Of a stretch of 64,000 bases of DNA, positions 17,116 through 26,132 are shown in pieces. The notes under the pieces are model-generated. The model saw only the letters and a list, made by a program, of their open reading frames with translations. It was not told the origin of the DNA and did not search any database. The stretch lies in contig CAZBGS010000008.1 of assembly GCA_964491785.1 (NCBI GenBank), positions 1 through 64,000 of the forward strand, in the 5' to 3' direction. A program made the position numbers and the translations under genes. The first letter of the stretch is position 1, and every line of letters begins with the position of its first letter. Source of the DNA: RZZS01 sp964491785. Lineage in GTDB: Bacteria > Pseudomonadota > Alphaproteobacteria > Micavibrionales > Micavibrionaceae.

Positions 17116-18054
17116 CTAGCGGAAAGATTTGCTTTGTTCCGACGATTGTTTTTTCTCCTGCCATGATTCCATCTTTCTGTAGATGGTTGAAGCCGAGATT
17201 TCAAGCAGTCTTGCGGCCTTGCTGATGTTACCTTCACAGTATTCAATGGCTTGTTCTATTGTCTTTTTTTCTGCAAGCCAAAGCGGAATAACCGGTTTTT
17301 CCATTTCCTTGCTGCCCTTGTTATTAACACGCCGCTGGATTTGGCGAATAGCTTCAGGAAGCATTGAAGCTTCCAGCACCTCTCCGTTATGCCTTAACAC
17401 GGTCTGGAGAATAACGCTTTGCAATTCCCGGATATTACCAGGCCACGGATAGCGCTTCAGAAGACTCTCGGCATCGGCTGAAAGAGAGTTAAAACCTTTG
17501 CCGACGGCTCTGGCATATTCACAAAGAAATGCATGGGAAAGATCAATTATATCATGGCCGCAATCCCTCAGGTTTGGCATCTGAAGACTAAGAACGTGCA
17601 GACGGTAAAAAAGTTCTTTCCTGAACCTTCCCGCCTGAAGCGCCTGGAGCGGATCATAACTGCACGAGCAGATATAACGGATATCATTGCGGGTATGGAT
17701 AAGACTTAAAAGCTGCGACTGAGGGCGCGAAGGCAACTCCATAACCTCGTCCAGAAACAGGGTAAACGGCTCTTCTGGAATTTCGCTGAAGCTGTTCTTT
17801 TCGCTCTCGTCAAGTGCTCGGCAGCAAAGAGCGAGAAAGCGTCCATTGCCTTTACCACCATGCCTGTAGATAGCCTGTCCGCAAAGCTCCTTGCCTGTTC
17901 CGGTTTCACCGAGAATAAAAACAGGCTCACGCCGCGCTGCAATATACTCTATTTGCTGGTAGACAGATTGCATCGCCCGGGACGTTCCCATCAGGACTCC
18001 GAACCTTGCATCCTCCTCATCATATTCTCTTAACACCCTGTTCTTTGCTCCCAT
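17116..18054 (-). CDS. NtrC-type AAA+ regulator lacking the GAFTGA loop
   Basis: 312 aa. An AAA+ domain (residues about 20-235) has Walker A GETGTGKE and Walker B TLFLDEVMELP, with sensor and arginine-finger regions FRKELFYRLHVLSLQMPNLR and YPWPGNIRELQ. A Fis-type helix-turn-helix sits at the C-terminus (NISKAARLLEISASTIYRKM). There is no receiver, GAF or PAS domain. Between Walker A and B the sequence is shortened and the GAFTGA motif needed to contact sigma-54 is missing (CCRALDESEKNSFSEIPEEP sits there). It may therefore act like TyrR as a repressor or sigma-70 regulator, or be an inactive paralogue. Inputs and targets are not evident. Confidence 0.85.
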   Translation of the reverse strand: MGAKNRVLREYDEEDARFGVLMGTSRAMQSVYQQIEYIAARREPVFILGETGTGKELCGQAIYRHGGKGNGRFLALCCRALDESEKNSFSEIPEEPFTLFLDEVMELPSRPQSQLLSLIHTRNDIRYICSCSYDPLQALQAGRFRKELFYRLHVLSLQMPNLRDCGHDIIDLSHAFLCEYARAVGKGFNSLSADAESLLKRYPWPGNIRELQSVILQTVLRHNGEVLEASMLPEAIRQIQRRVNNKGSKEMEKPVIPLWLAEKKTIEQAIEYCEGNISKAARLLEISASTIYRKMESWQEKKQSSEQSKSFR

Positions 18055-18156
18055 TGTTGAGGTTTAAAACAAGCCGTGTCCCACCTCAATCATCGGCTGC
18101 ACAGTATTGCAGTATGGCCTTGCAGAATACAACCAAAATTATTTGACAAAAAATTA

Positions 18157-18185
18157 AAAACGGCCCGTATTGAACGGGCCGTTTT
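18157..18185 (-). terminator. Intrinsic terminator after the Bax-inhibitor-1 gene
   Basis: AAAACGGCCCGT and ACGGGCCGTTTT form a perfect 12-bp stem with a 5-base loop. On the minus strand it is followed by a T-rich tract (TTTTTAATTTTTTG), placing it as the terminator of the gene ending at 18208. Confidence 0.85.
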
Positions 18186-18207
18186 AACAAGATTCAGATA
18201 TTTATTC

Positions 18208-18915
18208 TTATTCCCGTCCGCCCATAAAACGCAGAACATACTGGAATATTGCTATAAAGCTGATGTAGAGCGTCAAGGCCGAGGCCCAGGCCATGCGACT
18301 ATTGGTCTCATCGCCTGCTGATGCGCGGTACATTTCCTTGGTAGCCTGAGTTTGCCATGCGGTGACGCCGGAGAAGGCGATAATTCCGATACCGGCGATC
18401 AAATCCATCAATCCTGCCGAACCGACAAACATGTTGATGATCGCAAGAATCAGTGCGCCCCATACGCCCATGACTGCAAAAGTGCCCAGGGCGTCGAGAT
18501 TTTTCTTTGTGGTATAGCCGAAAATGCTCAGACCGGCGAACATGCCGGTGGCGACAAAAAAGGCTCTGGCTATGCTGGCTTCGGTGAAAGCCATGAAGAT
18601 AACCGCAAAGCTGATCCCGTATAGAACCGAGATGGCAAAAAACGAAGCACGCAGCCTGTTCGATGACATGGTGGCCGGGTTAAAGCCGAACCACACAATC
18701 GCCAGAGGCGCGAACATCACCAGATAAGCCTGCGGGCCGCCAAGAAACAGTTGCAGCAGCGCAGGAGTATGGGCTACGAGATACGAAGTAAGCGCGGTAA
18801 TCAGCACGCCGACAGACATGCGATTGTAAACACGCTGCATGTGAGAGCGCAAGCCGGCGTCAAAGGCGACGGCGCGGTCTGCGGTTTGTGTTCTCTGAAA
18901 ACGATCAGGTGTCAT
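18208..18915 (-). CDS. Bax inhibitor-1/YccA (YbhL) family membrane protein
   Basis: 235 aa with seven hydrophobic segments in the BI-1 arrangement. The polar N-terminus (MTPDRFQRTQTADRAVAFD) is typical of alphaproteobacterial members. Family blocks include YNRMSVGVLITALTSYLVA, IFMAFTEASIARAFFVAT and FSGVTAWQTQATKEMY. The family forms pH-sensitive calcium leak channels or interacts with FtsH in some bacteria; its role here is unknown. A GAGGGAG ribosome site precedes the ATG. The leader carries a small hairpin and a promoter-like sequence. Confidence 0.88.
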   Translation of the reverse strand: MTPDRFQRTQTADRAVAFDAGLRSHMQRVYNRMSVGVLITALTSYLVAHTPALLQLFLGGPQAYLVMFAPLAIVWFGFNPATMSSNRLRASFFAISVLYGISFAVIFMAFTEASIARAFFVATGMFAGLSIFGYTTKKNLDALGTFAVMGVWGALILAIINMFVGSAGLMDLIAGIGIIAFSGVTAWQTQATKEMYRASAGDETNSRMAWASALTLYISFIAIFQYVLRFMGGRE

Positions 18916-18940
18916 CTTTCTCCCTCAAACGGTAAAGCAT

Positions 18941-19013
18941 AAGCGGCAATAGTACCGCTTAAGTAATCTCCTATTATCCAGATATAATATAATAGGGCAA
19001 GTTACTATCTCAA
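18941..19013 (-). promoter_or_regulatory. Promoter and leader hairpin of the BI-1 gene
   Basis: On the minus strand TTGAGA (19008-19013) and TATATT (18986-18991) are 16 bases apart. Downstream, AAGCGG/CCGCTT (18941-18960) would form a leader stem-loop about 25 bases before the start codon. A ybhL RNA motif has been described upstream of such genes in Rhizobiales; whether this is the same element cannot be judged by eye. Confidence 0.4.
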
Positions 19014-19015
19014 GA

Positions 19016-20080
19016 TTAACGATTTCGCCTGTCCCGCGACCATGGATTCGGCGCGGACGATCTGTTTCCGAAACGCTCCTCGCTGCCGGCCGGTGCCAAA
19101 GAGAGTTCGGGAACCGGCGTGCCGGTTAATTCGGACAAGGTTTTTATGCGGTCTTCTATCGGCGGATGGGTGGCGAACAGGCCGAGAAAAGGGCTGCTGT
19201 TATGGGTATACATCATGGCGATATCCTCGGTTGCTCCGGGGATGCGTTCATGTCTTGAGATCCTCATCAAAGCGCGCATCATCGCCTGAGGATTTTTGGT
19301 GAGTTCAACGGCTCCGGCATCGGCCATGTATTCGCGCCCTCTCGTCAGGGCAAAGCGGGTCAGAAGAGTTGCAATATAACCAATGGAAAGGATAGCCCCG
19401 ACCGCCAGCATAATAAGAAGCATCGCCCCGGAATTACGGTTCTTGCTGCGGCCAAAGTAGAGATTATATCGGAGAGAACTCCAGACCATCTGGGCCAGGA
19501 TTCCGATCATGCCGGTGAATATTATCGAGACGATGAGCAATCTGACATCGCGGTTGGCGATATGGGTAAGCTCATGCGCGAGCACGGCCTCGATCTCGTC
19601 CTTGCGCAGGCTGTTGAGCAGACCGCGGGTAATGGTAACGGTATAGCTGCGATCGTCGATGCCGCTTGCAAAAGCGTTCCTGGCATGGGTTTCGATGATT
19701 TCGAGGCGGGGCATGGGCATGCCCCTTGAAATACAGAGGTTTTCGAGAATGTTGTAAAGCTCCGGCTCTTCAGAGCGGGAGACCGGGCGGGAATGCGAAA
19801 GCCTGCGGATCATCGCTGTGTGTGAGAACCAGGCTATTACAAACCAGATCAGTACAATCGTAACTACCAGCGGCCAATATTCCAGCAGCAGAGAGTTGCC
19901 CATGGCTATCGCCGGCCTCAGTGCATCCTGCCCGTAACCCTGAAACTGCAAATACCCGAAGGCAAACGATATCGCCCATACTATCGCCAGTATCGCCAGA
20001 GGGTAGGCCGCAAGCAGCGCAATGGAGCGCAAATTGTTGTTCCATATGTGGGTGGACAATCCTGCCGCGGCCAGAGCCAT
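19016..20080 (-). CDS. M48-family membrane zinc metalloprotease (HtpX-like)
   Basis: 354 aa integral membrane protease. Two N-terminal hydrophobic segments, the zinc motif HELTH (VLAHELTHIANRDVRLL), a pair of hydrophobic segments after it, and the third ligand in TRGREYMADAGAVELT. The C-terminal FATHPPIEDRIKTL is characteristic of HtpX-type enzymes, which degrade damaged inner-membrane proteins. The polar tail (SSAPNPWSRDRRNR) is cytoplasmic-looking. It follows a lemA gene by 18 bases on the same strand, a common LemA-M48 pairing. Confidence 0.92.
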   Translation of the reverse strand: MALAAAGLSTHIWNNNLRSIALLAAYPLAILAIVWAISFAFGYLQFQGYGQDALRPAIAMGNSLLLEYWPLVVTIVLIWFVIAWFSHTAMIRRLSHSRPVSRSEEPELYNILENLCISRGMPMPRLEIIETHARNAFASGIDDRSYTVTITRGLLNSLRKDEIEAVLAHELTHIANRDVRLLIVSIIFTGMIGILAQMVWSSLRYNLYFGRSKNRNSGAMLLIMLAVGAILSIGYIATLLTRFALTRGREYMADAGAVELTKNPQAMMRALMRISRHERIPGATEDIAMMYTHNSSPFLGLFATHPPIEDRIKTLSELTGTPVPELSLAPAGSEERFGNRSSAPNPWSRDRRNR

Positions 20081-20098
20081 TATTATGTTCCTCCGGTT

Positions 20099-20668
20099 TC
20101 AGGTGAATTTCACATCAGGCGCGGTTCTGATTTTTTCTTCCAGCTTTTCATCCAGCTCAAAGAACGGCTCCTCACGAAAGCCGAATCTGGCGGCAATAAG
20201 ATTGGCCGGAAACTGTTGCAGAGCTGTATTGTATTCGGCAGTGGCATTGTTGAAGAAACGCCTTGCAGCAGCAATCTTGTTTTCCAGATCGGAAAGCTCG
20301 GCCATCAACTGGCGGAAATTCTGGTCGGCCTGAAGGGCAGGATAATTTTCTGCTACGGCAAGCAATCCCATCAGCGCGCCTCCGAGCAGGCTCTCGGCCT
20401 TAACTCTCTCTCCGCTTTGACCGTTTGAACCTGCCACTCTTGCCCTTGCCTGAGTTACATTTTCAAATACTTCTTTTTCGTGTTTGGCATAACCTTTAAC
20501 CGATTCGACGAGTTGCGGAACCAGGTTGAATCTCTGCTTCAGCTGGACGTCGATATCAGAAAAGGCGTTGCCCCGTCTTTGCCGCAAAGCTACCAGGCGG
20601 TTGTAGATGATGACGGCTATGAACGCCAGAACAAGTATTATAGCCAGTAATACAATAACTATTTCCAT
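20099..20668 (-). CDS. lemA: LemA family protein
   Basis: 189 aa. An N-terminal membrane anchor (VIVLLAIILVLAFIAVIIYN) is followed by the all-helical LemA domain with RGNAFSDIDVQLKQRFNLVP, LVESVKGYAKHEKEVFENV and a C-terminal block with FNNATAEYNTALQQFPANLI. Function is not established; it is often co-transcribed with M48 proteases, as here, and may help substrate handling at the membrane. Confidence 0.92.
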   Translation of the reverse strand: MEIVIVLLAIILVLAFIAVIIYNRLVALRQRRGNAFSDIDVQLKQRFNLVPQLVESVKGYAKHEKEVFENVTQARARVAGSNGQSGERVKAESLLGGALMGLLAVAENYPALQADQNFRQLMAELSDLENKIAAARRFFNNATAEYNTALQQFPANLIAARFGFREEPFFELDEKLEEKIRTAPDVKFT

Positions 20669-20851
20669 TTGAAGGATCCTTTGTCGGCTGAACTTTTAAC
20701 GCTTTTGCAAGTTTATCATCATGAAAATAGCAAGTCATAATGAAATAAGCATTTTTTATATCAAGGGAACAACCTGCCATTGAAACTGCATATGATCAAA
20801 GTCTATAGTAACAGTTTGCGGAATTATTCTGGATCAGGCAGGCTTGAATAA

Positions 20852-22093
20852 ATGCAACCGGTAACCAGCAGCCACTTTGCCAGCGCGGCGTCTTCCGGAG
20901 AAGACTGGAGGGAAGCCGTTAAAGGTATCTTGCTCCAGTTGGACAAGATCGGCAAAAAGGAAATGGCGGAGTATACTATCGGTTTTTTGTACATTTCCGA
21001 CCTGCTGCGCGATGATGCCAGAAGCATTCTAAGCTTGCTTCGTTCTGTGACCAAAGTCGATCACTGGGTCGGCAGCACAGGAATAGGCATTTGCGCCAGC
21101 GGAAGCGAATATCTGGACGAGCCTGCAATATCGGTAATGCTTGGAAAGATACCGAAGTCGCAGTTCAAGACATTCCACGAAAGCGCAGACGTTCATAGCA
21201 GCAGCGATCAGGGACTCGCCGAATGGCTGGAGAAAAACGAAGCCATGCTTACTCTGGTTCACGGGGACTATGATAAGGAGTTCGATCCCGGCGGATTGCT
21301 TGAGAGCCTTCAGCGCAAGACCAGTGGTTTTATACTGGGTGGCATCTCTTCATCGCGTGAAAAAACGTATCACATCTCGGAAGAAGTATTGCACGGGGGT
21401 TTTTCGGGCGTGACCTTCTCATCTGGAGTTCAGGTGGCAACATCGCTTACCCAGGGATGCTCGCCAATGGGGCCGGTGCATATAATCACCAGAACCGAGG
21501 GTTCCAACACGATCATCGAACTCGACAACCAGCGCGCCATCGAGGTCTTCATACACGACCTTAAAAACATGGCGGAAGAAAAGACCGGGCAGAATCCTGA
21601 TAATATTATTATAAAGGCCGAGGCTCTTGAAGATCCCGACAAGGCCCCTGAGAATTACAGGCGCCTTTTTCAGGGGCAAGTACATGTGGCATTTCCTGTG
21701 ACAGGGTCGGATCAGCGTGATTATATCGTCAGGAACATCGTTGCTGCCGATCCTCATTTCGGGCATCTTCGCGTCGCGCATGAGATATCTTCAGGCGACC
21801 GTATGCTTTTCGTCCATCGTGACAACGAAACAATCAGGGCCGATCTTTCCCGCACGCTCGTCGCTTTGAGAAAAAGGATTGTCGCCGAGCGAGGAAGTTT
21901 TTCTCCCAAGGGGGCAATTTTCATTTCATGTCTGGCCAGAGCCTATTCGGCGCTTGAGGAATCGGCGCTGGAAGAGATGAAATTAATAAAGGAAATTATA
22001 GGCGAAATCCCTCTGTCAGGCTTTTATGCAGGAGGGGAAATATCAAATAACCGGCTTTACAATTATACCGGCGTTCTGACGCTTTTCTTCTGA
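20852..22093 (+). CDS. FIST domain sensory protein
   Basis: 413 aa with a FIST N domain (about residues 15-215: VGSTGIGICASGSEYLDEP and LGGISSSREKTYHIS are typical) and a FIST C domain (about 220-410), ending in LSGFYAGGEISNNRLYNYTG with the common YTGVLTLF finish. FIST proteins are thought to bind small ligands, perhaps amino acids, in signal transduction. No output domain is attached, so it would act through partners. Cytosolic. It is divergent from lemA, with a roughly 180-base shared upstream region. Confidence 0.88.
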   Translation: MQPVTSSHFASAASSGEDWREAVKGILLQLDKIGKKEMAEYTIGFLYISDLLRDDARSILSLLRSVTKVDHWVGSTGIGICASGSEYLDEPAISVMLGKIPKSQFKTFHESADVHSSSDQGLAEWLEKNEAMLTLVHGDYDKEFDPGGLLESLQRKTSGFILGGISSSREKTYHISEEVLHGGFSGVTFSSGVQVATSLTQGCSPMGPVHIITRTEGSNTIIELDNQRAIEVFIHDLKNMAEEKTGQNPDNIIIKAEALEDPDKAPENYRRLFQGQVHVAFPVTGSDQRDYIVRNIVAADPHFGHLRVAHEISSGDRMLFVHRDNETIRADLSRTLVALRKRIVAERGSFSPKGAIFISCLARAYSALEESALEEMKLIKEIIGEIPLSGFYAGGEISNNRLYNYTGVLTLFF

Positions 22094-22203
22094 GCCTTAA
22101 GGCGAGGCGCTGCTGCACATTCATACAGGAACAATCCCGTTCAGGACAGGTTAGAGTGATTGAGAAGAAAGTTTTTTTGGGAACTATTAAGGAGGAATAA
22201 CCG

Positions 22204-22413
22204 ATGAAAGTGTTAAACGCTATAGCTTTGGCGCTTGTCGTAATCGGCGGCATTAACTGGGGTCTTGTCGGCCTGTTCAATTTTGATCTGGTTGAAGTGA
22301 TTTTCGGCAGTATCAGTCAGGTTCTGGCGAATCTTGTTTACATTCTGGTGGGCATAGCCGCCCTTTACTGTATTTACCTTTTCAAGCCGGTTCTTACTCA
22401 TCCGACCGGCTAA
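22204..22413 (+). CDS. DUF378 small membrane protein
   Basis: 69 aa with two membrane helices: NAIALALVVIGGINWGLVGL and a second hydrophobic stretch VLANLVYILVGIAALYCIYL. The GGINWGLVGLFNFDLV block is the DUF378 (YuzA) signature. Function unknown. A very strong ribosome site (AAGGAGGAA) precedes the ATG, suggesting high expression. It stands 110 bases after the FIST gene. Confidence 0.9.
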   Translation: MKVLNAIALALVVIGGINWGLVGLFNFDLVEVIFGSISQVLANLVYILVGIAALYCIYLFKPVLTHPTG

Positions 22414-22495
22414 GATTGAACGGCCAGCAATATTGGTATTTTTCTTTCATGCTCCTTGCGATAATAATAATTACGATTATCCAGGGGGCTTTGAT

Positions 22496-23020
22496 ATGAG
22501 AGTTTTTCAAAAAGCGTTGCTGGCCGTTTTTTTGCTTTTCGGTTTCTCCGGGATTGCTTTTGCAGAGGAAGACCCCGGGGCAGCAAATCCGGCTTCAGTG
22601 ATTTCAAATTTTCATTTCGTCAAGGATGGAGTTGCAGTATCTGCCAATCCAGGGTTTACCGGTCTTGAGACTCTGGCAGAAAAAGGGTTTCGGACAGTAA
22701 TAGATTTACGCCGCGCCGGTGAAAATACAGAGCAAGAGGCAATGGCAGCAAGCACACTTGGAATGGCCTATCTAAACATACCGGTTAATGGTCAGGAGAA
22801 AATTCCCGAGATCCAGCTTGAAGCCTTTACGGAGGCGCTGGAAAATGCAGAAATCCCGATAGTTATCTTCTGCGCTTCAGGAAACAGGGCAGCCGCAATG
22901 TGGGCAGCCTACCGGCTCAGTCAGGGGGAGCCGTGGGAAACAGCCTTAAAAGAAGGTCTTGCGGCGGGTATGAATCCTGCGTGGGAAGAAAGACTGAGAC
23001 CCTATTGCAAGTCATGTTAA
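22496..23020 (+). CDS. Exported phosphatase-like protein (DUF442/BLH type)
   Basis: 174 aa from the ATG at 22496, which has a GGGGG ribosome site and gives a clear signal peptide (ALLAVFLLFGFSGIAFAEE). The mature part matches the DUF442 tyrosine-phosphatase-like fold: FRTVIDLRRAGENTEQE, MAYLNIPV and the catalytic loop VIFCASGNRAAAMWA (a C-x4-R pattern as in rhodanese and DUF442 proteins). A periplasmic location is unusual for a phosphatase of this type. Substrate unknown; cytosolic BLH relatives act on persulfides or phosphates. Confidence 0.8.
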   Translation: MRVFQKALLAVFLLFGFSGIAFAEEDPGAANPASVISNFHFVKDGVAVSANPGFTGLETLAEKGFRTVIDLRRAGENTEQEAMAASTLGMAYLNIPVNGQEKIPEIQLEAFTEALENAEIPIVIFCASGNRAAAMWAAYRLSQGEPWETALKEGLAAGMNPAWEERLRPYCKSC

Positions 23021-23100
23021 AGCCTTCTGCGATTAGATTGACACACCTAATTCCGATGCCCGCCCGGAGGCGGCCATTAGCTTGGTCATTCAATTGTTAT

Positions 23101-23130
23101 GAGGGCAAGGGAGCTATTTCCCTTGCGCTC
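23101..23130. terminator. Hairpin between convergent genes
   Basis: GCAAGGGA (23105-23112) pairs with TCCCTTGC (23119-23126), extended by GAG/CTC at the ends. It lies between a plus-strand and a minus-strand 3' end. There is no long T-run on either side, so it is a weak bidirectional terminator at most. Confidence 0.45.
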
Positions 23131-23150
23131 TATAAGTACATGCCAATCGC

Positions 23151-23549
23151 TTATGCGTTTGCTGCCTTGATACCGGAGGGAAGAATTTCCGGTTTTGTTT
23201 TTTCCATTACCTTGCTAATGCTAACAAGTGCTTCGTAAAAGCGCTTGACCGGGGTTCTGGCTACAGAATAAAAGAGAGTGTCCGACACTTCTTTGGTAAC
23301 TTCTCTCTCTCCGATCAGGACAGATCGTCCCTGCAAGAGTTCCGGGATATATTCCTGGGGAAAATCAGGCAAAACGATCTGACTGTTATCGTCGCGCAAC
23401 AAAATTGCGTCTACTCCGCAAAGCATCAACTGAGGATTGGAAACGGGGCCATCTTCTCCGTCAACTATTATTGAAAGGCGATTCAGTCCCGTACGACGCA
23501 CTTCATAAGTATTTTGGACAGTCATGTTCGTTAATTCGTGGAAGCTCAT
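23151..23549 (-). CDS. Hypothetical protein, 132 aa
   Basis: Not recognised. The ATG at 23549 is set by an AGGAG ribosome site. Soluble with alternating strands (YEVRRTGLNRLSIIVDGEDG, LMLCGVDAILLRDDNSQIVL), then a helical C-terminal half (VKRFYEALVSISKVMEKTK). No signal peptide or motif with known function. Confidence 0.55.
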   Translation of the reverse strand: MSFHELTNMTVQNTYEVRRTGLNRLSIIVDGEDGPVSNPQLMLCGVDAILLRDDNSQIVLPDFPQEYIPELLQGRSVLIGEREVTKEVSDTLFYSVARTPVKRFYEALVSISKVMEKTKPEILPSGIKAANA

Positions 23550-23771
23550 ATCTATCTCCTGTCTTCTATCATAATGCACGCGGTTTTTCCATATCAAAAA
23601 AACCTGTATGCACCCTTTTACCGCTAGAGAGCTGATTTACGCTTCCCCCATCATTTTTTGTAAAACCAGTTGCAGTTTTACTTTATAGTTAAACTATCAA
23701 TGAGTTTTTATCTTTTTAGTGATTATTTGAATATAGAGCCAAACTGAAAAACGACCAGTCCCAGGCATAGA

Positions 23772-24824
23772 TTAATTTTTCCGGAGCTTCTTTCCGGGAG
23801 TCGGCGCAGCGGCCACCTGATTACGGCCATTATGCTTGGCGGTATACAGGGCCGCATCAGCTCTTTCAATCAGTTCTTCAACAGGCTCCCCGTTGTAGCG
23901 TTCGGCAACACCGACCGACATGGTTATACGGCTCAGTCTCTCGCCGGTATTCCTGTTGATAACGTCTTTTGAGGCTACGGCCTTTCTGAGATTTTCCGCC
24001 ACGGTGACACCTGCTTTCAGTTCGGTCTGGGGCAGGAGTATGGCGAATTCCTCGCCACCATAGCGGGCGGCCACGTCCTTGCCTTTGACGCCGTCTATCA
24101 GTGTCCTTGCTACCAGGCGCAGAACCTGATCCCCGACCTGGTGGCCAAAATTGTCGTTAAAACTTTTGAAGTGATCGATATCCACCATCAGCATTGTGAA
24201 AATAGTTTCCGTTTCGTCGGATTCCTGAGCCATTTGCCGAATTTCGTCGTCAAACGCCTTGCGGTTGGCAAGTCCGGTGAGTCCATCTGTCAGAGCCTCG
24301 CGGCGAATCGTCTCAAGATCGCGCTGCAAGGTTTCCATTGCGTGCGAGGACTTATCAAGCTGCGACTCCAGTTGCTGGTTATGGCGAAGCATCAACTCAG
24401 TGTCGGAAACCACTATCCTGAGCAGTTCCTCGAGATCTTCCGTTCCGTTCGCATTTTCCAGCTTGTGGGTTACGTTCTCCAGAGTGCCGCTGTATTTGGA
24501 CGTGGCCGAACGGACGTTTTTTACTACGCCGGCGACATCACGAAGCGTTGTGCTCAACTTGGAGCCAACATCGCGCACCCTCTCCTCATTTTGAGAATTA
24601 TTGAGAAAACGTTGATAAATCTCCTTGCAGCGCTCGATTGAAAGCTTCTGGTTATTGGCGACCAGTATTTCAATCGCCCTGGTAATGTCGGGATTAAGCC
24701 GCGAGTAATAAACATACCAAAGCTCGAACAGGTCAGGGGTAGGAGCAAGCTGTTCCTTGTTCAGCCTGTCGATAGCTTCCCTTGCATATTCGCCGGCCTG
24801 CTTGAGATCGTGTGGGTAACGCAA
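23772..24824 (-). CDS. Diguanylate cyclase (GGDEF protein)
   Basis: 350 aa. Residues 1-165 form a helical, coiled-coil-rich N-terminal region without membrane segments (TLENVTHKLENANGTEDLEE and a QLESQLDKSSHAMETLQRDL stretch). The GGDEF domain starts LTDGLTGLANRKAFD, has MLMVDIDHFKSFND and the active-site loop AARYGGEEFAILLP. The GGEEF variant is usually active, making c-di-GMP from two GTP. The inhibitory site should be RxxD five residues upstream; here it reads KGKD, so feedback inhibition may be weak. The C-terminus is basic (PGKKLRKN). The regulatory input is unknown. Confidence 0.93.
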   Translation of the reverse strand: MRYPHDLKQAGEYAREAIDRLNKEQLAPTPDLFELWYVYYSRLNPDITRAIEILVANNQKLSIERCKEIYQRFLNNSQNEERVRDVGSKLSTTLRDVAGVVKNVRSATSKYSGTLENVTHKLENANGTEDLEELLRIVVSDTELMLRHNQQLESQLDKSSHAMETLQRDLETIRREALTDGLTGLANRKAFDDEIRQMAQESDETETIFTMLMVDIDHFKSFNDNFGHQVGDQVLRLVARTLIDGVKGKDVAARYGGEEFAILLPQTELKAGVTVAENLRKAVASKDVINRNTGERLSRITMSVGVAERYNGEPVEELIERADAALYTAKHNGRNQVAAAPTPGKKLRKN

Positions 24825-24948
24825 TTTTCCGCTCTGGGTAAAATTATAACGGCCCAGTTTATCAATCAGGGCCGGTTCGCAAAAGGTCTATAATGATAAA
24901 ATAAGAAAATTTTTTGTTTTTTCGGCAGCGTCACCAAGAAGGCGGCTG

Positions 24949-26040
24949 TCAACCTATGCCGCCTATGCCCGGCGCCTTGAGATTATGACGGAGCACAACC
25001 GTCTTGTTGTCGGGAGCTTCCTGAAGCTGCTTGTTCAGGTTCAACTCGCCCATCTGCCTGGCATCGTCCGCTGATTTCGGTGTAAGCACCACGCCCTGGC
25101 GGACATAGTTACGAACGTCGTCACGGTAATCCTGCACCTGCCTGGCCATTACCGTCAGGCGGGCCAGCACAGGATCGTTCTTTTCCAGTTTAACCCCCTG
25201 CATCTCGCTGGTAAGCGACGATTCGACCACACCGACATCGCCGTTAAGGTCTTTCATCTTGCGCATATCAGCCATGGTATTATCGGCAGGTCTTTGAGGT
25301 ATTGCCGAAGATCCTTTGAATTTATCCTGCAGCCTGCGAAGTTCGGCCTCCGACGGGCCTACCGGCCTTGCTTCCCTTACGCCTTTGCCTCCACCTTCCT
25401 TACGGTCGAAGCTGGATTTGTACCCGGAAGTTTCGGGCATTAGATTTTTACCCATCTGCGCGAGTTGAGCTCCACCGAAAACCAAAGCTGCGCCCGCACC
25501 GGCAGCGGGATGAATCGTGCTTAGTCCTAATACAGCGCCCCCTTCCAGAGCCGATCTGGCGGCAAACCGTGCAAGTCTGCTATCTCCTTCGGGGCTGGCC
25601 GGCTTTGCCGTTTCAGGAGACGGTTTTCCTGGAGTCGCCTGCGGGTCGGCAAGCTGGGCCTTGCGCTGCTCGATAGCGTCTTCAACCTGAACACCGCGTA
25701 ATTCGTTCTGCGTTGCCTTTTCGCTTGCGCCTTTGTCAAAGGTGCCGGTTTTGATGGCGTCCGGCTGCTCGACGATATTGTTCAGGAGCTCCTGACCCTG
25801 CGGGTCGATTTCGGGAGTTTTTTCCGGGCCTGCGATATTTTTATCCGCACCTGTGGAAACTCCCGCCATAAAGCTCATTATGCCTTCGGCGATATTCTGC
25901 GGGCCTTCCATCGGGTGGCTTGACAGATCGACCATTTGGGTTTGGGCGGGCGTCGCGGGCGCGGCCATAGGTTTTACGCCCATGTCGAAAATGTTTTCCT
26001 GAAGCTTCACATGTAGCGGATCTCCGCTGAACAAGCTCAT
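24949..26040 (-). CDS. Hypothetical protein, largely disordered
   Basis: Not recognised. 363 aa from the ATG at 26040. The first 150 residues are Pro/Gln/Glu-rich and look disordered. A Gly/Ala-rich hydrophobic stretch (residues about 170-205: LEGGAVLGLSTIHPAAGAG, then AALVFGGAQLAQMG) may be a membrane-active hairpin. The rest is charged and helical, ending LRHNLKAPGIGGIG. The combination of a disordered head with a glycine-zipper-like segment is seen in some secreted effectors, but no homologue can be named. Confidence 0.55.
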   Translation of the reverse strand: MSLFSGDPLHVKLQENIFDMGVKPMAAPATPAQTQMVDLSSHPMEGPQNIAEGIMSFMAGVSTGADKNIAGPEKTPEIDPQGQELLNNIVEQPDAIKTGTFDKGASEKATQNELRGVQVEDAIEQRKAQLADPQATPGKPSPETAKPASPEGDSRLARFAARSALEGGAVLGLSTIHPAAGAGAALVFGGAQLAQMGKNLMPETSGYKSSFDRKEGGGKGVREARPVGPSEAELRRLQDKFKGSSAIPQRPADNTMADMRKMKDLNGDVGVVESSLTSEMQGVKLEKNDPVLARLTVMARQVQDYRDDVRNYVRQGVVLTPKSADDARQMGELNLNKQLQEAPDNKTVVLRHNLKAPGIGGIG

Positions 26041-26132
26041 TTGCGCCACTTTCCCTTTGTGTCCGCCGTTATACACTTAAGCAAGATTACTCTATACTTA
26101 TAATACGAAAAATCTGTTAACAAATACAAATT

